A stretch of 64,000 nt of DNA from assembly GCA_034440575.1 (NCBI GenBank), contig JAOTOL010001315.1, forward strand, positions 266,501 to 330,500, given 5' to 3'. Shown here in pieces: positions 55,745 to 64,000 of the stretch. The DNA is from Imbricaverruca yamaguchii (taxonomy: Eukaryota > Arthropoda > Thecostraca > Neoverrucidae). A program made the translations under genes and the position numbers. The stretch's first letter is position 1, and each line of letters opens with the position of its first letter. The notes under the pieces are model-generated. The model did not search any database and was not told where the DNA came from. It saw only the letters and a program-made list of their open reading frames with translations.

Positions 55745-58165
55745 TAGTTGTCCCCGCGGAGCGATGAACAGACCGGCAGTGGGATGTGCCGCTTCTTCGC
55801 ACGCTCACGGTTTCCAGTTAGGTGCGACCTTTCAAGAATGCACACTCAAGCTGCCTGATTTTGTGTATGGTCACGATTCACGTTACCAATGGAGAACCAA
55901 TGCGCAGCTTTGAAGTCACTACACCGGCTCAGTGTTGGTCAAGAACAGTCTTTGCAACGCTCGGTTCCCTGGCAAACGGGCGCCAATTTGTCGCCGAGCG
56001 TCAATATTTGTTTTGCAAGCGTTACTAACGACAGGCCCTTCAGTCTAAGCCAGCTGTGTGTGTGTGTGTGTGTGTTTCCGACCATTCCCTTGGTTACACG
56101 CAGAGTGCGGCCGTAATGGCCGCCGTAGCGCGTCGTATTTGCTGGAACGGCTAGGAACCGTATTAAAACGACGAGGAACCGTGTTGAAGCGCGTAGGAAC
56201 GAATCATTTCAACGGCTGCTCTCGACCAATTGTAAATCAGCTTCGTGTCAGAGTTATGGGCGAGTAGTTCTCCACTGGTGCTGTTATCGATCGCGACCAC
56301 ATATAGAACCGAGAGCTTCGGGCCGCGTTCTGAAGAGGTCGCACCTCGCCGAAGAACGCCGGCGCGCCGAGCCGGACTGCTAGGTCTGATGTATTCATTG
56401 GTTAACACAAAATCGTGCAGCCGCAAGTGGGTAATTTGTATTACTTTTAGCCTGAACGCCAAATATTTGTAAAGTAAAATATAGTTTACTGTGGCAACAG
56501 AACCCTACTCCCACGGCAGCTTCATGGTTCAGTACCATTCTCTGAAGCGTTGCGAGGGCAGGTGTTGCCGTCTGCTTCCTGCTTTGGGTAATGCCTTCTG
56601 ACGCCATTAAGGCCCGGTTCACACCGCGACAGACCGAAACGGATAAGAAACTTTCTTGTCTGCAGAACAAGAACGGCAGAAGTTGGGCAAGTGGTAGCAT
56701 CGGAAATATTCAAGACGCGAATTGGTAACAACGGACGTATCCCTTACTGGCGCTTGGTTTACGAAAGTGGCGCACCTCACTCATTGCTTGTGAGGTGCGT
56801 GAGGTGTGTTGGTCTTTGCGAAGTTAATTGTGGGCTAGCTTGTATTAATTAAGCGTCGAGGGTTACGTGCTGAAGATGGAAGAACACGATTTGCTTTTAT
56901 TCACGCTTCTGGATGATGCCCGACCTAGAAAGAGCTGGGTACGCCCTATGTCTATATCTGAGTGAAGACATGTTCAATTTCTTTAATCTGTCCTCATATG
57001 CCAGGTTGCTTATGCCATTGCCATTCTTGTTGCCCTCTTTTGTACTCGATCTAAAAACCAACAATCTTTTTCATTACTTGGGGACAAAGCTTGAACTTAT
57101 TTATATGCTGAATATGATGTGGGAAACATCCAAAAGCAGGCGTTCAGGAAAGAAAGCATGTTCAGATACAACCCCTCTTCCCTATAATGTTAAATCAAAT
57201 CGAACATCCAAAACGCATACAACCCATGCGGTGCTTCAGTCTAGGCCATCTTTTACTGAAATATTGGGCAAATGCTTCACCCCCATCCCCAAAGCTCATC
57301 TATCTCTCAACGGTACCCTTTGCTCCCTGTTCGCCGACAATAGAACGCCACGAGGCCGACACAAAAGCTGACTGAAATCCAATTTTTCTTGTTCGTGCCA
57401 AACGGCGCCTTTTATTGTCTGACCCGTCTCCGATTCACACCGGCAAAGGCCAGAGCCGAAACGCCGGGGCGGTCGCCTGCCATATTTGGTCATGTGACGT
57501 CACACAATCGCAGGCGAGCGGCCGGCAGCGCCGTTTGTCATCGCATCCTGTCGCGGTGTCAACCGAGTTTATGCAAAGCGGGAGCAGCATTTATTGTTCT
57601 AAAAAAACTTCGACTTCGAATTTCGACTCGCAAAAACTTGCGAAAACAACCGCATCGCCGATGAAACGATGTGACCATGACATTCACGAGAATGTGTGGC
57701 AAGAATGTGAAAAAATAATGTCATGTCTTGACAAAGTCCTGCTGGGGCCCGCTGTTCGGGACCTGACCACACCCAGACTCGAGTGTCCCCTCACTGTGTC
57801 CAAGTCATTGCTGCGTTGAACGACTTTCTCTCGTGAAGACGGCTTTTCCCACCGGCTGCCTGGGCGGCGGCTACTAACCTGGCGGTGGAATCGTCCACGA
57901 CTAGTGTCTCAAATTGGCCCCGCCGGCGGAATTTCATCAGCGCCGCTGCCGGCCGCGGGGGGCCGGCGCACGTGCAGGCGAAATATGGCGCGAGTTCCGC
58001 GCGGTCGGTCCCAGGACGGGCTGATATGAAGACCAGCTGACGGGATGGCGGGAATTTATGATTGCTGCTTGCGTTCGGGCCGGCGGCGCGGGGCTGTGGA
58101 CGGCCCAGCGGCGGGTCTTGGTCAAGAACGTTAGCGGTGCTCACGAACGGCCGGGGGGCTCAACC
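55745..58165. other. 2.4 kb unique sequence
   Basis: Contains a GT microsatellite (56056-56082) and an isolated 152-codon plus-strand ORF at 56913-57371. That ORF has no recognised domain and ordinary AT-rich composition, so it is not called as a gene. Confidence 0.45.
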
Positions 58166-58178
58166 CCTCTTCACGGGC

Positions 58179-58345
58179 AGGGGACGAGTAGCCTAGGGGT
58201 AAGTTGCTCGTCTCACAATCGAAAGGTTGTGGGTTCGAGTCTCACCTGTCGCTACTATTCGCCCGCAGCCAATCGGCGTGAGAGATTGGGGACGCTACAT
58301 GACTTAACGGTCGATGTGTCGTAAAACCAATAACCGACCGACCGA
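58179..58345 (+). mobile_element. SINE-1, perfect 13-bp TSD
   Basis: Full-length copy with tail ACCGACCGACCGAC. TSD CCTCTTCACGGGC at 58166-58178 and 58346-58358. Confidence 0.92.
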
Positions 58346-58377
58346 CCTCTTCACGGGCGCAAGCCCCTTGCCACCAC

Positions 58378-58389
58378 CATTGCCATCGC

Positions 58390-58446
<57 letters not shown>

Positions 58447-58475
58447 ACCGTCACCGTCACCGTCACCGTCACCGT

Positions 58476-58524
<49 letters not shown>

Positions 58525-58584
58525 CCCGACACCGAGCCCGAGCCCGAGCCCGACCCAGACCTAGACCTAGACCCCGATCCAGAT

Positions 58585-58616
<32 letters not shown>

Positions 58617-58672
58617 GACCCGACTCGACCCGACCCGACCCGACCCGACCCGACCCGACCGCGACCCGGACG
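58378..58672. repeat. CCGACA hexanucleotide-derived array
   Basis: CCGACA, then CCGTCA, CCGACA again, then GAGCCC, CCCGAC and finally CGACC units: successive variants of one repeat. Confidence 0.93.
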
Positions 58673-59041
58673 TGTCCCGGCGGAGCACAGCGCTCTGCTT
58701 CTCCGCCGCCGCCGCTCCGCCTCGTGCGTCGCGACGCCACGAGTCGGCGGACCGTCGGCAGCCTCTCGTAAAGCGGCGCCCAAACGATGCCCCCGGGGCC
58801 GACACCAGCCGCCGGCTCTCCGCGGCTCCCGGGCCTGACGCGGCCGAATGTCGTCATCTGCTGCAGTGTGTCATGCGAGCACATTCTGCAGTGTGTTATG
58901 TACAGGCTGTCTCGGAAATGATCCTTGTTTGCACCTCGCACATTCTTCAGTGTCAGTATTTTTGTATATGTTCGTCACCAGCAGCCATCGCCAGCTCCCG
59001 GAGATCTGAATCGGGCGTGCAGGACTCGCGAGCGTCTCTGT

Positions 59042-59605
59042 CTCGTCTGCCAGCTGTCCCGTCCCTGCCAGTCTGCCAGCTGTCCCGTCCCTGCCAGCTG
59101 TTCCGTCTGCCAGCTGTCTCGTCCCTGCCAGCTGTCCCGTCCCTGTCAGCTGTCCCGTCTGCCAGCTGTCTCGTCCCTGCCAGCTGTCCCGTCTGCCAGC
59201 TCACCTGTGCCGTCCCTGCCAGCTGTCCCGTCCCTGCCAGCTGTCCCGTCCTGCCAGCTGTCCCGTCTGCCGGCTGTCCGTCTGCAGCTTCTCCCTTGTC
59301 CTGCCAGCTGTCCCGTCCCTGCCAGCTGCCCCGTCCCTGCCAGCTGTCCCGTCTGCCAGCTGTCCCGTCCTGCCAGCTGTCCCGTCTGCCAGCTGTCCCG
59401 TCTGCCAGCTGTCTCGTCCCTGCCAGCTGTCCCGTCTGCCAGCTCACCTGTGCCGTCTGCCAGCTCACCTGTTCCGTCTGCCAGCTCACCTGTTCCGTCT
59501 GCCAGCTGTCCCGTCCCTGTCAGCTGTCTCGTCTGCCAGCTGTCTCTCGTCTCCACCTCGTCTGTGCCGGCCCTGCCAGCTGTCTCGTCTGCCAGCTCGT
59601 CTGTG
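59042..59605. repeat. 15-18-bp minisatellite
   Basis: Units CCCGTCTGCCAGCTGT and CCCGTCCCTGCCAGCTGT alternate irregularly, about 33 units. Confidence 0.92.
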
Positions 59606-59867
59606 CTGGCCCTGCCAGCCGTTCAGAACACTGCCAATCACGGCCCTGCCGCTCTTCCCGCCGTGGCCGGCAGAGCAGTCCGCAGCATCAACTGGCCGCC
59701 GACGCGTGACCGTCGCGTCCAAGATGCCCAGCACCGCTCAGCCCGGGGCGGTTTATTTTCACGCTCCGACTCTCGACAAACAAGCCCGACAGATCGGATC
59801 GCATCAGTAAACAGGCCGTGTGCGTGGCGCGGGCGACGCCGGCCTTTTCCGCGCGCTCCGGACCGGC

Positions 59868-59935
59868 GGATTTGTCGGTCCGGACTGGCGGATTTGTCGG
59901 TCCGGACCGGCGGATTTGTCGGTCCGGACGACGAG
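59868..59935. repeat. ~22-bp tandem repeat
   Basis: Three to four units of CGGATTTGTCGGTCCGGAC(TGG). Confidence 0.85.
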
Positions 59936-60175
59936 ATGGGGACACGCGGTTTTCTCGGTCGAACGTGTTATCAGCGAGCCTTCTTGACTCCAGTGCCGTG
60001 TCGACCAACGCACACACACACACTGCTTCGCGCACCATCTCAGCTGGACAACGAGGCTTATGTGATTTATGATCGACAACGAGGGTGGCTTATGTGAGCC
60101 CAGTGACTTAGTTCGCATGCCGCACTTTTTTTTCCACTGGTGGAAGGATTAAGCCGAGCAGGTTAGGACGCGATA

Positions 60176-60345
60176 CCAATTTAAACTGCAACGGCTTCGC
60201 TTGCCAGCGAGATGTTTAGTTGGAAACATTCGTCGGCTAGATATAGACAAAAGACGCGATTTATATTGTGAAATGGAAGTGTTGATACGCAATTTAAACT
60301 GCAACGGCTTTCGTTTGCAATGTTTAAATGGAACCATTGATTCTA
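60176..60345. repeat. Direct duplication of ~55 bp
   Basis: CAATTTAAACTGCAACGGCT and AATGTTTA..TGGAA occur at 60177 and 60290. Confidence 0.65.
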
Positions 60346-60479
60346 CTGCAGGTACGGTGTGGCAGCGGTCGTATGTCAGTTCCCACACAACACCCGTGTC
60401 TATAGAACTACAGACTGTGGTTTGACGGTTCCTCCTATGCGCCCCGATGTCTCCTCCCCGCCTCAGCGGACTGTGTCGT

Positions 60480-61825
60480 GTTGTTCCTACTGTGTGCTGA
60501 CCCTCCCGCAGGTGGATCCATTGTTGTCTCCTGCGTGTTGACCCCACACAGAGAGTTCCGTTGTTGTCTCCTGTGTGCTGACCCTTCTACATGGGCTCAG
60601 TTGTTGTCTCCTGTGTGCCGAACCTCCCACATGGGGCTCCGTTGTTGTCTCCTGTGTGCTGACCCTCCCACAGGGGGCTCCGTTGTTGTCTCCTGCGTGC
60701 TGACCCCCCCCATAAGTGGCTCTGTTGTGTTGTTCCTCCTAGACTACCGCCGCGGGCGCTTCGTTGTTTCCACGTGTTGACCCTGACGCAAAGGGCTCCG
60801 TTGGGTTATCTCTCCTATCTGCTGACCCTGCCCTCGTTGTGCTACGTCTCCTAGACTCCCGTCGCAGGAGGTTCCGTTGCGTTGTGTTCCATGTGCTGAC
60901 CCCCGCCACGGGGGCTCCGTTGTATTTTGTCTCATATGTGTTAACCCTGCCGCAAGGGACCTCGTTGTGTTATGACTCCCGCCGCAGGGGATTCCGTTGT
61001 GTTGTGTTCCATGTGCTGACCCCCGCCACAGGGGCTCCGTTGTGTTGTGCCCTTTAGACCCTGGCCGCAGGGTGTCGGTTGTGCCGGCCGCAGGGTGTCC
61101 GTTGTGTTGTCCCTTAGACCCTGGCCGCAGGGTATCCGTTGTGTTGTGCCCTAGACCCCGCCACAGGGGTCGTTGTGTTGTGCCCCTAGACCCTGGCCGC
61201 AGGGTGTCCGTTGTGTTGTGCCCTAGACCCTGGCCGCAGGGTGTCCGTTGTGTTGGGCCTAGACCCTGGCCGCAGGGTTCCGTTGTGTTGTGGCCTAGAC
61301 CCTGGGGGTCCGTTGTGTTGTGCCCCCTAGACCCTGGCCGCAGGGTGTCCGTTGTGTTGTGCCCCCTAGACCCTGGCCGCAGGGTGTCCGTTGTGTTGTG
61401 GCCCTAGACCCTGGCCGCAGGGTGTCCGTTGTGTTGTGGCCCTAGACCCTGGCCGCAGGGTGTCCGTTGTGTTGTGGCCCCTTAGACCCTGGCCGCAGGG
61501 TGTCCGTTGTGTTGTGCCCTCTAGACCCTGGCCGCAGGGTGTCGGTTGTGTTGTGGCCCTAGACCCTGGCCGCAGGGTGTCCGTTGTGTTGTGGCCCTAG
61601 ACCCTGGCCGCAGGGTGTCCGTTGTGTTGTGCCCCCTAGACCCTGGCCGCAGGGTGTCCGTTGTGTTGTGGCCCTAGACCCTGGCCGCAGGGTGTCCGTT
61701 GTGTTGTGCCCCCTAGACCCTGGCCGCAGGGTGTCCGTTGTGTTGTGCCCCCTAGACCCTGGCCGCAGGGTGTCCGTTGTGTTGTGGCCCCTAGACCCTG
61801 GCCGCAGGGTGTCCGTTGTGACGTG
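60480..61825. repeat. ~39-bp minisatellite abutting the exon acceptor
   Basis: The left part has degenerate units (CTCCGTTGTTGTCTCCTG), the right part about 20 tight 39-bp units (CTAGACCCTGGCCGCAGGGT plus GTCCGTTGTGTTGTG). It ends about 16 bp before the AG of the exon at 61842. Confidence 0.92.
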
Positions 61826-61841
61826 CTGCGTTCGGTTGCAG

Positions 61842-62024
61842 CAGATGGTGCAGACGGCGCAGATGGCGGCCCCCTACCAGCTGCCCGCGCAGAACGGAGA
61901 GCCGGCGCCGGCCGTCAAGGCGGCCGACCTGACGCCCAAGGACGCCGACGCGCTCGTGCCGGCCGTGGTGACGTCACTGGCAGCCGGACATCAGAACGGC
62001 GTCGAGACGCCGGCCGCCGCCAAT
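61842..62024 (+). CDS. Putative internal coding exon, 61 codons, possibly Rbfox-like N-terminal region
   Basis: A 183-nt block is bounded by TTGCAG (61836-61841) and GTGAGT (62025-62030), starting and ending in phase 0. It encodes a soluble sequence beginning QMVQTAQMAAPYQLPAQNGEP, then a mixed acidic/Ala/Val segment (about DLTPKDADALVPAVVTSL), ending in ETPAAAN. Third positions are strongly G/C, as in the carboxypeptidase, whereas the surrounding DNA is a minisatellite upstream and two SINEs downstream; the exon is an island of unique sequence. The acceptor is a NAGNAG (GCAGCAG), so the first Gln may be optionally spliced out. MVQ...QNG recalls Rbfox N-termini, but no RRM is in the window and the identity is unproven. 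The gene must continue beyond 64000. Confidence 0.6.
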
Positions 62025-62035
62025 GTGAGTCGGCG

Positions 62036-62191
62036 GTCGCGGTCTGGGTAGGGCGCCCGTCTCCCGACCGAGTGGTTGTGGGTTCGATTCCCGCCCGTCG
62101 CCGGCTTTTTGCTCGCGACCGATAGACGTGACAGATTGGCGACGCTGTGTGACACGACAGTGGCAGACGTGGCGTAGAACCAATACACACC
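62036..62191 (+). mobile_element. Diverged SINE-1-like element just past the exon donor
   Basis: GTCTGGGTAGGGCGCCCGTC, B-box GGTTCGATTCC, then a GCTCGCGACCGATAGACGTG body and a GGCGACGCTGTGTGACACG...GTGGCGTAGAACCAATA 3' module. It differs from the other copies throughout and may be a sister subfamily. It begins about 10 bp after the donor of the putative exon. Confidence 0.65.
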
Positions 62192-62372
62192 TGTATGTTT
62201 ATTGGATGTTTCACGACGCACTTTATGAACGATCACGGCTAACGGAGCCGCCCACACTGTTTCGCCGGTGGGCAACGGGGTTGGGAAACGTCCCGGGCGG
62301 TGCGAGTGTTGAACCCGGAACCTTTGGCACCCAGAGCTCAACACTTAAACCACTCGGCCACCCTCTCCCCAA
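62192..62372 (-). mobile_element. SINE-2 back-to-back with a SINE-1-like copy
   Basis: TGTTTATTGGATGTTTCACG, TTTCGCCGGTGGGCAACGGG, GAACCCGGAACCTTTGG and AACCACTCGGCCACCCTC. The plus-strand SINE-1-like element ends where it begins, so the two meet tail to tail. Confidence 0.85.
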
Positions 62373-62822
62373 GTCAGTTCTGAGTTGGAGGTAGTACGCC
62401 CATAGGAACCCTAGCTGATGCCCGGTTGTCTTTGAAAACTCTTAAATAAGTAACTGTGTTATCTTTCACATCAATTGAAATTCATGGTGCTGTTCTTGAT
62501 GAGACATTTCAATTTTAGATGCGCACATGCCTCCAAAGTCCCTCCCGGGAGGAAATCCCGGGTTTTGTGTTGATTCTCTGGGGCGAGTTGATGATCTGCG
62601 TTTGCATAACTTCCACGCTAATTGGTATGGGATTTAGGCCGAATAAAGTGACAGAGGGCATGTACCAAGTGACATTTTAGTCGCTATATGTCACCGGAAC
62701 ATCTGCCCCGTCGGCCCGGGCCGGCCGTTGGCGGCGCGGCGCCGAGAGTCGTCACGCGCCGCCTCCGGCGCGGGTCTTTGAAGTCGGAGATGTGGGGTGG
62801 GCGTAATGCGGCACGTGACTGA
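62373..62822. other. Unique sequence, nothing identified
   Basis: No gene or repeat recognised; would be intronic if the exon call at 61842 is right. Confidence 0.45.
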
Positions 62823-62986
62823 GCGCTGACACTGACACTGACACTGACACTGATACTTACACTGACACTGACACTGACACTGACACTCTGCACTGTCACT
62901 GTCACTGTCACTGTCACTGCCACTGCCACTCACTGTCACTGTCACTGTCACTACCACTGCCACTCACTGTCATTGTCACTGTCCTC
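62823..62986. repeat. CACTGA/CACTGT hexanucleotide array
   Basis: CACTGA units, then CACTGT and CACTGC, interrupted at 62987 by mini-element m19. Confidence 0.93.
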
Positions 62987-63048
62987 TGGGCACTAAATGA
63001 CCACACCTGGTCGATGCGCCCTAAAGCTCAAATAACCAACCAACCAAC
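62987..63048 (+). mobile_element. Mini hairpin-tail element m19 inside a CACTGN microsatellite
   Basis: TGGGCACTAAATGACC, GGTCGATGCGCCC and an AAATAACCAACCAACCAAC tail. The inner stem is GACC:GGTC. It interrupts a CACTGT/CACTGC array, so a TSD cannot be told from the repeat. Confidence 0.72.
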
Positions 63049-63245
63049 ATCACTGCCACTGCCACGCTGCTGTCACTGTACTGTTACTGCCACTGCCACT
63101 CACTGCCACTGTCGCTGCCACTGCCACTGTCTCTGCATTGCCGCTGTCGCTGCCACTGTCGCTGCCACAGCTTCTGCCACTGCCACTGCCACTGCCGCTG
63201 CCACTGCTCCTGTCGCTGTCACATGTTCTGCTGCTGCCGCTGGCT
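63049..63245. repeat. CACTGC-type array, right part
   Basis: CACTGC/CGCTGC units continue beyond m19. Confidence 0.92.
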
Positions 63246-63351
63246 GTTCAGAGGTAGTGGCAGCAGAGGGAGGGCCTGCGGTTCTCTACACACGCAGGCG
63301 TCCCAGCGTGAGTGGGTGGCATTGGGTGTTGGATGGTGGTGCAGCATAGTC

Positions 63352-63387
63352 TGTTTGTGTTTGTTTGTTTGTTTGTTTGTTTGTTTG
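63352..63387. repeat. TTTG microsatellite
   Basis: Tandem TTTG. Confidence 0.93.
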
Positions 63388-63560
63388 GGCGTGCGCGTGT
63401 TCGGCAGCTGAGCGGCAAGCTTCTAGCGAGATGCATTGGAAACGCGACACACTTGGTTTGAGGGTGTAAAACCGTGCCACAGTGCTTTGGCATATGAACA
63501 GCTATGTGGAAGATGTAGAAGATTGGGCATAGCTAGAAGCTTATGGTCAGTGTTGCGCGA

Positions 63561-63675
63561 CTTCTTAACCAAAGAAGTATCAGGTATCCCAAAGAAGTAG
63601 CATGCTTTTTATGCGTGCAGATGAAGTCTCCATGCCTCGTGCCTAATAGTATCTCATTTGTGATAATCATGTATG
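63561..63675 (+). mobile_element. Repeat D-related fragment
   Basis: ATGAAGTCTCCATGCC, TAATAGTATCTCATTTGTGA and ATAATCATGTATGTGCTC follow the middle of repeat D. A more distant relative may lie at 11310-11490 (GTATCTCACTTATGAG). Confidence 0.4.
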
Positions 63676-63714
63676 TGCTCACTGCAGCGACACGGTTGCG
63701 CGCCAGGTCGGTAC

Positions 63715-64000
63715 GGCCACCGGTGTCGGTGTCGGTGTCGGTGTCGATGTCGATGTCGATGTCGATGTCGATGTCCGTGTTGGTGTCTATGCTGGTGTTG
63801 GTGTTTGTGCTGGTGTTGGTGTCTGTGCTGTGTTGTGTTGTGTCTGTGCTGTGTTGGTGTTGTGTTGTCTGTGTGTCTGTGTCGTGTTGTGTTGGTGTCT
63901 GTGCTGTGTTGGTGTCTGGTGTCGTGTGGTGTTGGTGTCTGTGTCGGTGTCGGTGTCGGTGTCGGTGTCTGTGTCGGTGTTGGTGTCCGTGTGTGTCTGT
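63715..64000. repeat. GGTGTC/GGTGTT array running off the window
   Basis: GGTGTC, GATGTC and GGTGTCTGTGCT variants to the end of the window. Confidence 0.93.

Noticed and set aside
56913..57371. Isolated 152-codon ORF as a gene
   Set aside because: No domain, no codon bias like the carboxypeptidase, no splice or promoter context; length is not exceptional for AT-balanced DNA.

Overview
The window reads as animal nuclear DNA, most likely from an invertebrate and plausibly a crustacean or other arthropod. Supporting signs are GT/AG-spliced exon fragments, a CpG-island promoter, tRNA-derived SINEs, degraded non-LTR retrotransposon ends, and tandem repeats filling roughly a quarter of the sequence. 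Nothing prokaryotic is present (no operons, CRISPR or IS elements). Species assignment is inference; no rRNA or mitochondrial marker is available.

Gene content is low. One complete gene is clear: an intronless serine carboxypeptidase (family S10, CPVL/vitellogenic-like) of 461 aa on the minus strand at 44912-46297, with signal peptide and the Ser-Asp-His triad. A second gene is inferred on the plus strand from two phase-0 coding blocks. One is a first coding exon at 16605-16679 inside a CpG island with a GTGAGC donor. The other is an internal exon at 61842-62024 with a NAGNAG acceptor and GTGAGT donor. If they join, the intron is about 45 kb and the carboxypeptidase is nested in it in antisense. 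The exon peptides weakly recall the N-terminus of Rbfox-type splicing factors; this is a hypothesis.

Most of the rest is repeats. About 30 minisatellite or microsatellite arrays total roughly 15 kb, the largest at 2.6-3.3, 5.7-6.3, 17.4-18.3, 28.6-30.4, 32.0-33.5, 39.2-40.1, 53.2-54.5 and 60.5-61.8 kb. The interspersed repeats are: (a) SINE-1, about 160 bp, tRNA-headed, about 15 copies, many with target-site duplications (TSDs); (b) SINE-2, a tRNA-Leu/Ser-like family, 5 copies, all in minus orientation; (c) at least 19 very short (about 41-63 bp) insertions made only of a hairpin plus an AACCAA-type tail, at least nine with clear TSDs; (d) fragments of LINE ORF2 C-termini at 20.7 and 24.5 kb, each followed by the same hairpin-tail; (e) nonautonomous elements D, F and G with long (10-31 bp) flanking direct repeats.

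The most interesting result is the link between these: the 3' end of SINE-1, the 3' ends of the LINE remnants and the free-standing mini-elements share one hairpin-plus-tail module. The outer stem shows compensatory base changes between copies. This looks like an RNA recognition module for a LINE reverse transcriptase that can mobilise almost on its own. ORFs seen inside the tandem arrays are by-products of repeat units without stop codons and are not called as genes.
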